Shown here: one piece after another, positions 1 to 7,044 of the stretch
Position numbering within the stretch: the stretch's first letter is position 1
Layout of the letters: each line of letters opens with the position of its first letter
Assembly: GCA_011526275.1 (NCBI GenBank)
Contig: WTJP01000047.1
Span: 5,975 to 13,512, forward strand
DNA length: 7,538 nt
DNA from: Candidatus Arcticimaribacter sp.
GTDB taxonomy: Bacteria; Bacteroidota; Bacteroidia; Flavobacteriales; Flavobacteriaceae
Direction: 5' to 3'
The notes under the pieces: model-generated
The model's database searches: none
What the model saw: only the letters and a program-made list of their open reading frames with translations
What the model was told of the DNA's origin: nothing
Position numbers and translations under genes: made by a program

Positions 1-2379
1 CAAACCTTGGTTAAACAAAGTCCGCAACCGGCCTTTAACCGCAAGTTTGATCGCCTTATTGCCTACCTCAACGAAAACCACGAGAAAGGATACCAAAACA
101 CCATTTGTTGTGCTTCCTTGCAGCAGGCCGAACGCCTCAATGCCATATTTGAGGAAATGGAACAAACGGTACATTACAAGACTGTGGTTCAACCGCTTTT
201 TGAGGGCTTTGAAGACCTAGAAGCTAAAATCGCTGTTTTTACCGATCACCAGATCTTTGAACGCTATCACAAGTACCAGCTCAAATCGGGCTACACCAAA
301 AAGCAAGCCCTCACCCTGAAAGAATTGACGCATTTGGAGGTGGGCGATTATGTGACCCACATTGACCACGGGATTGGACAGTTTGGCGGCCTACAAAAAA
401 TCGATGTAGAAGGAAATCAACAAGAAGCGATTAAACTGGTTTATGCCGATCGCGATATTCTGTATTTGAGCATACATTCCCTACACAAGATTTCGAAATT
501 CAACGGAAAAGATGGGAAACAGCCCAAGGTGTACAAGCTGGGGTCGAATGCTTGGAAAAGCTTAAAGCAAAAAACCAAAAAACGGGTCAAAGAGATCGCC
601 TTCAATCTAATTGAGCTCTACGCCAAACGCCGACAAAAAATTGGTACGGCCTGCGCGCCCGACAGCTATTTGCAGCTAGAGTTAGAAGCCTCTTTTATTT
701 TTGAAGACACCCCCGACCAAAGTGCCGCCACTGCAGCGGTAAAAGAAGACATGGAAAGTGAACGCCCCATGGACCGACTGGTGTGTGGTGATGTAGGCTT
801 TGGGAAAACCGAAGTCGCGATTCGCGCTGCCTTTAAAGCGGTGGACAACGGACGACAAGTGGCGGTTTTAGTTCCCACTACCATCTTGGCTTTTCAACAC
901 TATAAAAACTTCTCCAAACGCTTGGAAGATTTACCCGTTCGGGTGGATTACCTCAACCGTTTCCGCACCGCCAAAGAAAAACGCCTTGTGCTAGAAGACC
1001 TAAAGGCAGGGAAAATCGATATCCTCATTGGTACGCATCAATTGGTTGGGAAAGGAGTAGAATTTAAAAATCTCGGTCTTTTGGTGGTCGATGAAGAGCA
1101 AAAGTTTGGGGTTTCGGTCAAAGAAAAATTAAGGGCTTTAAAGACCAATGTCGATGTTTTAACCCTTACTGCCACCCCTATTCCGCGTACCCTGCAGTTC
1201 AGTCTAATGGCTGCTCGAGACCTTTCGGTTATCGCCACTGCACCTCCCAACCGTTACCCCATTGAAAGTGAAGTAGTGCGTTTTAATGAAGCCTTGATTC
1301 GCGACGGTATTCTCTATGAAATGCAACGGGGTGGGCAGGTTTATTTCATTCACAATCGCGTGGAAAATATTCAAGAAGTCGCCGGCATGTTACAACGCTT
1401 GATTCCCGATGCTCGCATTCGCATTGGGCACGGACAAATGGACGGGAAGAAGCTCGAAAAAAACCTCTTGGAGTTTATGGAGGGGAAATACGACATCCTA
1501 ATTGCGACGACCATCATAGAAAACGGCTTGGACGTTCCCAATGCCAATACCATCTTCATCAATAACGCACAAAATTTTGGCTTAAGCGACCTGCACCAAA
1601 TGCGCGGAAGAGTTGGACGCAGCAACAAAAAAGCATTCTGCTACTTTATCACTCCGCCTTTGAGTGCCATGTCGAGCGATGCACAAAAACGCATTCAAGC
1701 CATCGAGCAATATGCCGAATTAGGCTCGGGGATAAAAATCGCCATGAAAGACTTGGAGATTCGCGGAGCGGGAGATTTATTGGGTGGAGAACAAAGCGGA
1801 TTCATCAATGACATCGGTTTTGATACCTATCAAAAAATCCTCAAAGAAGCCATTGACGAATTAAAAGAAAACGAATTCAAGAATCTGTACAGTTCGCAGG
1901 AAAACGAAGAAAAAAGCTTTGTAAAAGAGGTGCAAATCGATACCGACCTGGCCATACTGCTGCCCGATGATTACGTGAACTCGGTGAGTGAACGCTTAAC
2001 GCTCTACAACCGTCTTAGCGAGTTGAACAACGAAGAAGAACTTTTAAAATTCCAAACCGATTTGGAAGATCGTTTTGGGCCCTTACCTGCCCAAGCCGAA
2101 GATTTGCTCAACAGTGTCCGCTTAAAGTGGAAAGCCTTGCAGCTTGGTTTAGAACGCATCATTCTAAAACGGGGACTGCTTTCAGCCTATTTTATCGCCG
2201 ATCAAGAAAGCGAATACTACCAAAGCGAAGCCTTTAACAAGGTGTTACAATGGGTGCAACAAAGCGCTGGAAAAGTTGAATTAAAAGAAAAAGAAACCCG
2301 CCAAGGCCTGCGATTGCGTTTGGCCATTAAAGAGGTGAAAAGTGTTGCGCAAGGGCTGGCTGTCCTGCCCGACCTATAG
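1..2379 (+). CDS. mfd: Mfd, transcription-repair coupling factor (5' end missing)
   Basis: Mfd is a DNA translocase that pushes or removes RNA polymerase stalled at lesions and recruits UvrA for nucleotide excision repair. The frame is open through base 1, so the TTG at 7 is not the real start; roughly 320-330 N-terminal residues (the UvrB-like region that meets UvrA) are expected outside the window. Numbering from the TTG: residues 110-165 are the CarD-like RNA-polymerase-interacting domain (VGDYVTHIDHGIGQF). The RecG-like motor follows: TPDQ at 235-238, Walker A GDVGFGKT at 261-268, DEEQ box at 362-365, TATPIPRT at 388-395, IIENGLDVP at 503-511 and QMRGRVGRS at 531-539. The Mfd C-terminal domain fills about 645-790. 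No frameshift or internal stop is seen. The fourth box residue is Q where E. coli Mfd has H; from memory this is usual in Bacteroidota. Its stop interlocks with that of the convergent ACT gene, leaving no room for a separate terminator. Confidence 0.97.
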   Translation, partial: QTLVKQSPQPAFNRKFDRLIAYLNENHEKGYQNTICCASLQQAERLNAIFEEMEQTVHYKTVVQPLFEGFEDLEAKIAVFTDHQIFERYHKYQLKSGYTKKQALTLKELTHLEVGDYVTHIDHGIGQFGGLQKIDVEGNQQEAIKLVYADRDILYLSIHSLHKISKFNGKDGKQPKVYKLGSNAWKSLKQKTKKRVKEIAFNLIELYAKRRQKIGTACAPDSYLQLELEASFIFEDTPDQSAATAAVKEDMESERPMDRLVCGDVGFGKTEVAIRAAFKAVDNGRQVAVLVPTTILAFQHYKNFSKRLEDLPVRVDYLNRFRTAKEKRLVLEDLKAGKIDILIGTHQLVGKGVEFKNLGLLVVDEEQKFGVSVKEKLRALKTNVDVLTLTATPIPRTLQFSLMAARDLSVIATAPPNRYPIESEVVRFNEALIRDGILYEMQRGGQVYFIHNRVENIQEVAGMLQRLIPDARIRIGHGQMDGKKLEKNLLEFMEGKYDILIATTIIENGLDVPNANTIFINNAQNFGLSDLHQMRGRVGRSNKKAFCYFITPPLSAMSSDAQKRIQAIEQYAELGSGIKIAMKDLEIRGAGDLLGGEQSGFINDIGFDTYQKILKEAIDELKENEFKNLYSSQENEEKSFVKEVQIDTDLAILLPDDYVNSVSERLTLYNRLSELNNEEELLKFQTDLEDRFGPLPAQAEDLLNSVRLKWKALQLGLERIILKRGLLSAYFIADQESEYYQSEAFNKVLQWVQQSAGKVELKEKETRQGLRLRLAIKEVKSVAQGLAVLPDL

Positions 2380-3033
2380 ATCTTTGAGTTCTTTTATGGC
2401 TTTAAAGGCCACATTCACTTGATCTTCTCCTACCAAAATGGTGAACTCGTTCGAGGTGGAAATCACTTCGAAAATGTTGACGCCCTCCCAAGACAAACGT
2501 TGGAAAATAAAATAGTAGATTCCTGGAATGGTAACATTTTCTGTAGGGAGTTTAATGGAAATCGAAGATAATTCCTCTGTTTTTTCGATTAGCTTTTCCT
2601 GCTCAAAACAACGCTCGAGCTGAGCCGCTGCATTACTACTCACAATGATATTACTTTCGGTAACGCCGCGTGAAGAGGTGTAAAACACATTGGGATTATC
2701 GTTGACTTCCGCCAAGAATTGCGCTTGAGCGTTCAATAAAGAATCTGAAATTTTAAAACTGTAATCGACTAGGCTGGAACGCACCGTAATGTCGCCAATT
2801 CCCTTTAACACCTTGACAATTTTATGGGTGGAAAGGAACTCTAAATTGTCTGAAATACGTTTTAAGGCCATCACAATGGCTCCGCTTCGCGCAGGCTTTT
2901 GAAGGGTTTCTTCAATTTCTGGCTGAATTTGTCGCGCCAAAGAAGTTAGGTTAATAATGCCTTGCGACATGGCGGTGGACAAATAAGGCTTGGTTTTGAT
3001 GTAGTGTTCCACCACGGAGGCAATCGTCTTCAT
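2374..3033 (-). CDS. Stand-alone ACT-domain protein, putative amino-acid-responsive regulator
   Basis: This 219-residue protein ends in a clear ACT domain (about 155-217) resembling the C-terminal regulatory domain of aspartokinases: ISIKLP, a loop with IPG before a helix, then GVNIFEVISTSNEFTILV and a final helix. ACT domains usually bind amino acids and dimerise. Residues about 80-148 have a plausible beta-alpha-beta-beta-alpha order (DITVRSSLVDYSFK, a helix, NVFYTSSRG, NIIVSS, a helix), so a degenerate first ACT unit is possible. Residues 1-62 look helical (GIINLTSLARQIQPEI) and might be a helix-turn-helix or dimerisation segment. No aspartokinase catalytic domain is present, so an 'aspartate kinase' label would mislead. 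There is no signal peptide or membrane segment, so it should be cytoplasmic. The ATG follows an A-rich leader without Shine-Dalgarno and a strong Bacteroidota-type promoter, so it can be transcribed independently of the upstream yraN-like gene. The ACT call is firm; a regulatory role is inference. Confidence 0.85.
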   Translation of the reverse strand: MKTIASVVEHYIKTKPYLSTAMSQGIINLTSLARQIQPEIEETLQKPARSGAIVMALKRISDNLEFLSTHKIVKVLKGIGDITVRSSLVDYSFKISDSLLNAQAQFLAEVNDNPNVFYTSSRGVTESNIIVSSNAAAQLERCFEQEKLIEKTEELSSISIKLPTENVTIPGIYYFIFQRLSWEGVNIFEVISTSNEFTILVGEDQVNVAFKAIKELKDL

Positions 3034-3049
3034 TGTGTTAATTTTTGTG

Positions 3050-3081
3050 CAAAGATAGTTTATTAAACTTAATGTTACAAA
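3050..3081 (-). promoter_or_regulatory. Bacteroidota-type promoter for the ACT gene
   Basis: On the - strand, TTTG (3081-3078) and TATCTTTG (3057-3050) are separated by 20 bp. This matches the Bacteroidota sigma-70 consensus, TTTG or TTG near -33 and TAnnTTTG near -7. The ATG lies 16 nt downstream of the -7 box, implying a very short leader. The box falls in the 60-bp gap after the yraN-like gene, so the ACT gene probably has its own promoter. Confidence 0.75.
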
Positions 3082-3090
3082 TAAAACATT
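3071..3090. repeat. Small dyad AATGTT-N8-AACATT around the -33 element
   Basis: There is a perfect 6-bp inverted repeat (3071-3076 and 3085-3090) with an 8-nt centre that holds the -33 TTTG of the ACT gene promoter. It could be an operator or a weak 3' hairpin for the yraN-like transcript. The region is very A/T-rich and no U-run follows on the - strand, so chance is a real alternative. Confidence 0.3.
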
Positions 3091-3093
3091 TTA

Positions 3094-3453
3094 TTAAAAT
3101 GGATAAAATGCATCTTTGAGTTGCTCGAGTTGCCATTTACCGCGAATGAGCGTATAACTCAGTACATCAAAACGCACTTCTACATCGAGCTGGCGTTGTT
3201 GTATATAGGCATCCATGGCCATGACCAAGAGTTTAATTTTTTTAGAAGAAATAAAACTGTAGGGAGAACCAAAGGCAATTGAGCTTCTGGCTTTGACCTC
3301 TACGGCGACGAAGAGGTTGTCTTTGCGCACAATTAGATCAATCTCGGCTTTGCGGTAGCGAAAATTTTGAGCGACTATGGTGTAGCCTTGTTTCTGATAA
3401 AAGAGAGCGGCTCTTTTTTCGGCTTCTTGACCGAAGGCGTAAGCATCATTCAT
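3094..3453 (-). CDS. YraN/UPF0102 family protein, nuclease-fold
   Basis: This 119-residue protein is of typical length for the UPF0102 (YraN) family, small proteins with a restriction-endonuclease-like fold whose cellular role is poorly defined. The signature is complete: GQEAEKRAALFYQKQGY (8-24), NFRYRKAEIDLIV (30-42), VAVEVKARSS (49-58), FGSPYSFISSKK (61-72) and VRFDVLSY (93-100). E37, D39, E52 and K54 form a PD-(D/E)XK-like metal and catalytic set, so a nuclease active site appears intact. The ATG at 3453 fits because the conserved GxxAE begins at residue 8. The frame stays open upstream without another ATG. No Shine-Dalgarno sequence and no clear TAnnTTTG box was found on its strand. It is divergent from metG and lies 60 bp upstream of the ACT gene in the same direction; readthrough between them is possible. 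Family assignment is confident; its substrate is unknown. Confidence 0.92.
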   Translation of the reverse strand: MNDAYAFGQEAEKRAALFYQKQGYTIVAQNFRYRKAEIDLIVRKDNLFVAVEVKARSSIAFGSPYSFISSKKIKLLVMAMDAYIQQRQLDVEVRFDVLSYTLIRGKWQLEQLKDAFYPF

Positions 3454-3512
3454 AATGGTATTGATTTGGTTAGAACGAATTAAAATTAGCCGTTTAAGGG
3501 GAGAAAAAAGCT

Positions 3513-3520
3513 TATTTTTG
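3513..3520 (+). promoter_or_regulatory. Probable -7 promoter box of metG
   Basis: TATTTTTG matches the Bacteroidota TAnnTTTG element and sits 16 nt before the metG ATG, the same spacing as at the ACT gene. No good TTTG is seen at the expected -33 distance; the closest is TTTA at 3493-3496 with a 16-bp spacer. The call rests mainly on the -7 box. The start codon is preceded by A/T-rich sequence without a Shine-Dalgarno motif. Confidence 0.55.
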
Positions 3521-3536
3521 CGGTAAATTTTACTTT

Positions 3537-5594
3537 ATGGCGCTCAAAGCAAAACGCTACACAGTTACCGCTGCCCTTCCCTACACCAACGGACCCATAC
3601 ACATTGGACATCTTGCTGGAGTCTATGTCCCAGCTGATATTTATGTGCGTTACTTGCGTGCACAAAACAAAGATGTTGCCTTTATTTGTGGGAGCGATGA
3701 ACACGGGGTAGCGATTTCTATCCGCGCCAAAAAAGAGGGAGTAAGTCCAAAAGCCATCATCGATAAATACGACAAGATGATCAAGGAATCCTTCCAACAG
3801 TTGGGGATTTCCTTTGATAACTACTCCCGCACCTCTGCCCCCATTCACCACGAAACAGCATCGGAATTTTTCGCTCAAATGCATGCCGATGGAAAATTCA
3901 TTGAAGAAACAACCGAGCAACTTTATGACCCCGAAGCGAAACAATTCTTGGCCGATCGTTTTGTTACAGGAACTTGCCCCAAATGCGACCACACGGAAGC
4001 CTATGGCGACCAGTGTGAAAACTGTGGAAGCTCCCTCAACGCAACCGATTTAATTCACCCCAAATCTACCCTCTCGGGCAGTGTGCCTGAACTAAAGGCT
4101 ACCAAACACTGGTTTTTACCGCTAGATCGCTACCAAGATTTTATTCAAGAATGGATCCTAGATGGACATAAACACGACTGGAAACCCAATGTTTACGGGC
4201 AAGTTAAATCTTGGGTCGATGACGGACTCAAACCACGAGCGGTAACCCGCGACCTCGATTGGGGAATTCCGGTTCCCGTAGAAGGCGGCGATGGAAAAGT
4301 ACTTTATGTGTGGTTCGATGCGCCTATTGGCTACATCTCATCAACCAAAGAATGGGCACAGCGAGAAGGAAAAGATTGGGAACCCTACTGGAAAGACGAA
4401 GCAACCGAACTGGTGCACTTTATTGGAAAAGACAACATCGTTTTCCACTGCATCATCTTCCCCTGTATTCTCAAGGCGTCTAAAGACTATATTCTCCCCG
4501 AAAATGTTCCGGCCAATGAGTTTTTAAATCTCGAAGGAAATAAAATTTCAACCTCCAAGAATTGGGCAGTTTGGTTACACGAATACCTCGAAGAATTCCC
4601 AGGGAAAGAAGATGTCCTTCGCTATGTACTCACCGCCAATGCACCAGAAACGAAAGACAATGACTTTACGTGGAAAGATTTTCAAACCCGCAACAACAGC
4701 GAGTTGGTTGCCATTTTTGGGAATTTCATCAACCGCGCTGTCGTCTTAACCCATAAGTATTACGAAGGGCAAGTTCCCGCTGCTGGAGAATTGCTTGCAC
4801 AAGACAAAGCGGTTCTTGAAGAACTAAAACAATTCCCCAGCCGTGTAGGGGATTCCATCGAAAAATACCGTTTCCGTGAGGCCAGCCAAGAAATGCTTAA
4901 CCTCGCGCGTTTAGGGAATAAATATCTGGCCGATGAGGAGCCTTGGAAAAGAATCAAAGATCAACCAGAGCGCGTGCCTACCATCATGCACATTGCTTTG
5001 CAAATTGCCGCTGCACTGAGTTCCATTTGCGAACCTTTTTTACCGCACAGTGCAAATGAATTGCGCAGCATACTCAACATTAGTCGTCCACTAAGCTGGA
5101 GTGAAATCGCAACGAAAACAACACACCTAGAAGCAGGACACCAAATAGGTGAACAACGCTTGCTTTTTGAAAAAATCGAAGACGAAGTTATTGTTGCTCA
5201 GCGGGAAAAACTGGAAGCCACTAAAGTAGCTAACGAGGAAACTGCGATCGATTTACCTCCACAAAAAGAACTGATTTCTTTTGAAGACTTTAGCCAATTG
5301 GACCTTCGAGTTGGAACGATACTCACCGCAGAGAAAGTAAAAAAGACAAAGAAATTACTTCAGCTTGAAGTAGATCTGGGCAATGAAGTCCGGACCATTG
5401 TTTCTGGAATAGCCGAAAGTTTTAGCCCAGAGGAGGTAGTGGGTAGGAAAGTAACCGTACTCACCAACCTTGCCCCGCGCACCATTCGAGGGGTGGAAAG
5501 TCAAGGCATGCTTTTGATGACAGAAGACAAGGATGGAAAAACCATCATGGTAAGTCCTGACGAAGGAGCTGAAAATGGCTTCCCTATTCGTTGA
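3537..5594 (+). CDS. metG: Methionyl-tRNA synthetase (MetRS)
   Basis: MetRS charges tRNA-Met with methionine using ATP, in the cytoplasm, serving both initiation and elongation. The 685-residue product has the class I architecture. The HIGH motif is at 22-25 after PYTNGP. The four-cysteine zinc knuckle (C147, C150, C160, C163) has the same spacing as E. coli MetRS. The KMSKS loop appears as KISTS at 336-340, followed by KNWAVW; this variant is, from memory, common in Bacteroidota enzymes. An anticodon-binding helical domain fills about 385-550. A linker leads to a C-terminal EMAP/Trbp111-type tRNA-binding domain (about 580-685; DLRVGTI at 589-595, VSGI at 622-625) that mediates dimerisation and tRNA binding in the family. 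The frame is intact and full length. The ATG fits because the catalytic fold begins within ten residues. Its TGA shares its last base with the ATG of the downstream deacetylase gene, which suggests one transcript. Confidence 0.98.
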   Translation: MALKAKRYTVTAALPYTNGPIHIGHLAGVYVPADIYVRYLRAQNKDVAFICGSDEHGVAISIRAKKEGVSPKAIIDKYDKMIKESFQQLGISFDNYSRTSAPIHHETASEFFAQMHADGKFIEETTEQLYDPEAKQFLADRFVTGTCPKCDHTEAYGDQCENCGSSLNATDLIHPKSTLSGSVPELKATKHWFLPLDRYQDFIQEWILDGHKHDWKPNVYGQVKSWVDDGLKPRAVTRDLDWGIPVPVEGGDGKVLYVWFDAPIGYISSTKEWAQREGKDWEPYWKDEATELVHFIGKDNIVFHCIIFPCILKASKDYILPENVPANEFLNLEGNKISTSKNWAVWLHEYLEEFPGKEDVLRYVLTANAPETKDNDFTWKDFQTRNNSELVAIFGNFINRAVVLTHKYYEGQVPAAGELLAQDKAVLEELKQFPSRVGDSIEKYRFREASQEMLNLARLGNKYLADEEPWKRIKDQPERVPTIMHIALQIAAALSSICEPFLPHSANELRSILNISRPLSWSEIATKTTHLEAGHQIGEQRLLFEKIEDEVIVAQREKLEATKVANEETAIDLPPQKELISFEDFSQLDLRVGTILTAEKVKKTKKLLQLEVDLGNEVRTIVSGIAESFSPEEVVGRKVTVLTNLAPRTIRGVESQGMLLMTEDKDGKTIMVSPDEGAENGFPIR

Positions 5595-6496
5595 TGCTCA
5601 ATATAGCCTACCATCCCATCTATCAACTTCCCCTTCCAGAAGGACATCGTTTCCCTATGGAGAAATACGACTTACTTCCAAAGCAATTGCGCCATGAAGG
5701 AAGCTGCGAAGAAGAAGACTTCTTTACCCCTGAAAAAATTCCCAACCCGCTTATTGAAGCAGTCCATTGTCCCGACTATTTGCAACGTCTGCTCACCTTG
5801 GAACTGGACAAAAAAGAGGTGCGGAAAATTGGTTTCCCTTTGAGTCAACAACTCATTGAGCGTGAAATCATCATTGCCGGAGGTACGGTAGAAGGTGCAA
5901 AACGTGCTTTAAACGACGGGATAGCGATGAATATTGCAGGAGGCACCCATCACGCTTTTCGCGCATGGGGAGAAGCTTTTTGTTTATTGAACGACCAGGC
6001 TATTGCTGCCCAATACCTACTGGATCAAAAGCAGGTTCAAAAGATTTTAATTGTAGACCTAGACGTACACCAAGGCAACGGTACTGCAGAAATTTTCAAG
6101 GACAACCCTGCCGTGTTTACTTTTTCTATGCACGGAGCAAAAAACTACCCTTTTCACAAAGAGAAAAGTGACCTTGACTTAGCCTTGGAAGATGGGACAA
6201 GTGATACCGTTTACCTCAACACCCTTAAAGCCACTTTACCAAAATTGATTGAAAAAGTGAAGCCTGAGTTCATTTTCTACCTTTGCGGAGTCGATGTCGT
6301 GGCAACGGATAAATTGGGGCGTTTAGGCATGAGCCTTGCCGGCTGTAAAGCCCGTGATCAATTTGTGCTTGAGACCTGTTTAGACCAAAATATTCCAGTG
6401 CAATGCAGCATGGGGGGTGGTTACTCTAAAGACATTAAAATCATCTTAGAAGCACATGCGAATACCTTTCGCATTGCGAAGTCGCTTTATTGTTGA
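5594..6496 (+). CDS. Histone-deacetylase-superfamily deacylase, class IV (HDAC11)-like
   Basis: This 300-residue protein belongs to the zinc-dependent arginase/deacetylase fold, which removes acetyl or longer acyl groups from lysine side chains or polyamines. All expected active-site elements are visible: GGTHHA at 116-121 (H119, H120), zinc ligands D157 and H159 in DLDVHQGNGT, D239 in ATDKLG, SMHG at 178-181 and the catalytic tyrosine Y277 in GGGY. HQGNG rather than HHGNG, plus the short length, points to the HDAC11-like class IV branch rather than AcuC or acetylpolyamine amidohydrolase. No signal peptide is seen. I chose the ATG at 5594; an in-frame TTG lies just before it, but the ATG gives the classic TGATG overlap with the metG stop, implying co-transcription and translational coupling. 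The 3' end overlaps the convergent CBS gene by 10 bp. Catalytic competence is well supported; the substrate is unknown. Confidence 0.93.
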   Translation: MLNIAYHPIYQLPLPEGHRFPMEKYDLLPKQLRHEGSCEEEDFFTPEKIPNPLIEAVHCPDYLQRLLTLELDKKEVRKIGFPLSQQLIEREIIIAGGTVEGAKRALNDGIAMNIAGGTHHAFRAWGEAFCLLNDQAIAAQYLLDQKQVQKILIVDLDVHQGNGTAEIFKDNPAVFTFSMHGAKNYPFHKEKSDLDLALEDGTSDTVYLNTLKATLPKLIEKVKPEFIFYLCGVDVVATDKLGRLGMSLAGCKARDQFVLETCLDQNIPVQCSMGGGYSKDIKIILEAHANTFRIAKSLYC

Positions 6497-6957
6497 TGCC
6501 AAGTAGCCCCACGTAAATGCGCTGCGGCGATAACAATGTCTTTTCGGCTTACTTGCCCTACCAAATTTCCATTGTCCAAAACGGGAAAACGACGTCTTCC
6601 TGAAGAATAAAATTTCGAAGCTGCATCAAAAAGACTCATGCTGGCGGGTAAAGTCTCTACTGCCTTGGTCATGAAATGCCCTACCGATTTATCTAAAATA
6701 GGCATGTTAAAATAACGGCTGTCCGATATCTCTTTCATACAATCCCCCTCAGAAATAATCCCGATGAGTCGCATGTTGTCATCTACTACTGGCCCACCAG
6801 AAATACGGTGTTTGATGAAGGCTTTCATCACATCGTGAATGGTTTGATCTTGGGTAAAGCAAATCATGTTTTTGGTCATGATATCGCGCACCAAAATAGT
6901 GGCGGGCTTTACTTTTTTGGCTGTGGCACGAGCGCCTTGAAAACTTTTTACTGCCAT
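6487..6957 (-). CDS. Two-CBS-domain protein, putative adenine-nucleotide sensor
   Basis: This 156-residue soluble protein consists almost entirely of a tandem CBS pair (Bateman module). CBS1 covers about 22-76 (VRDIMTKNMICF, then GGPVVDDNMRLIGIISEGD) and CBS2 about 92-146 (VGHFMTKAVETL, then RRRFPVLDNGNLVGQVSRKD). Each repeat ends in the SxxD pattern (S69/D72 and S137/D140) that commonly contacts the ribose of AMP, ATP or related ligands, so both sites may bind. The first 20 residues are basic and low in complexity (QGARATAKKVK) and lie outside the CBS fold. No enzymatic, channel or DNA-binding domain is attached, so it probably acts by partner binding; the partner is not apparent. The ATG is preceded by an A-rich leader without Shine-Dalgarno. 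It is convergent with the deacetylase gene (10-bp overlap) and divergent from the YeeZ-like gene. No confident promoter was found. Confidence 0.92.
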   Translation of the reverse strand: MAVKSFQGARATAKKVKPATILVRDIMTKNMICFTQDQTIHDVMKAFIKHRISGGPVVDDNMRLIGIISEGDCMKEISDSRYFNMPILDKSVGHFMTKAVETLPASMSLFDAASKFYSSGRRRFPVLDNGNLVGQVSRKDIVIAAAHLRGATWHQQ

Positions 6958-6990
6958 GTTTATTTATTTTGGTTTCCAAATAAGGTACGT

Positions 6991-7014
6991 AAAAAAAAAT
7001 AAACCCCTTTATTT
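6991..7014. repeat. Inverted repeat AAATAAA-CCCC-TTTATTT with adjoining A/T run
   Basis: A perfect 7-bp inverted repeat (6997-7003 and 7008-7014) encloses CCCC, and the left arm continues an A9 run (6991-6999). Read on the - strand it is a hairpin with a GGGG loop followed directly by nine Ts after the final A of the stem region, resembling a weak intrinsic terminator. It lies between divergent genes, so it could end antisense transcripts, attenuate the CBS gene leader or serve as an operator. The stem is all A/T, so RNA stability would be low. Confidence 0.45.
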
Positions 7015-7036
7015 ATCAAACCCTTAGCTATCTTTG
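7008..7036 (+). promoter_or_regulatory. Bacteroidota-type promoter for the YeeZ-like gene
   Basis: TATCTTTG at 7029-7036 is a perfect TAnnTTTG -7 box, identical to that of the ACT gene. TTTA at 7008-7011, 17 bp upstream, is a weak -33 candidate. Only 8 nt separate the box from the ATG at 7045, so the transcript would be leaderless or nearly so. Confidence 0.65.
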
Positions 7037-7044
7037 TCTTGCGC

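Noticed and set aside
362..1105. DEEQ instead of DEEH in Mfd as a sign of a defective motor
   Set aside because: The box (about 1090-1101) is otherwise normal, all other helicase motifs are intact, and the Q variant is, from memory, usual in Bacteroidota Mfd.
3486..3992. Open frame of 168 codons on the - strand, antisense to the start of metG
   Set aside because: It lies opposite the highly conserved MetRS catalytic domain, matches no family I recognise, and its composition is explained by the complement of metG codons.
4542..4560. KISTS in place of KMSKS in MetRS as loss of function
   Set aside because: The flanking residues are conserved and this variant is, from memory, common in Bacteroidota MetRS; the enzyme looks complete.
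5563..5577. AAGGAG at 5563-5568 as a Shine-Dalgarno for the deacetylase gene
   Set aside because: It is about 25 nt from the ATG, too far for the usual spacing; the nearer ATG at 5575 is out of frame, and the other starts here lack such motifs.
5591..5593. TTG as the start of the deacetylase gene
   Set aside because: The ATG immediately after it (5594) is a better initiator and forms the common TGATG overlap with the metG stop; the difference is one residue.
6958..7020. Promoter for the CBS gene on the - strand
   Set aside because: A TTTG at 7020-7017 and partial boxes (TATTTTTT, CTTATTTG) exist, but none combines a TAnnTTTG match with acceptable spacing.
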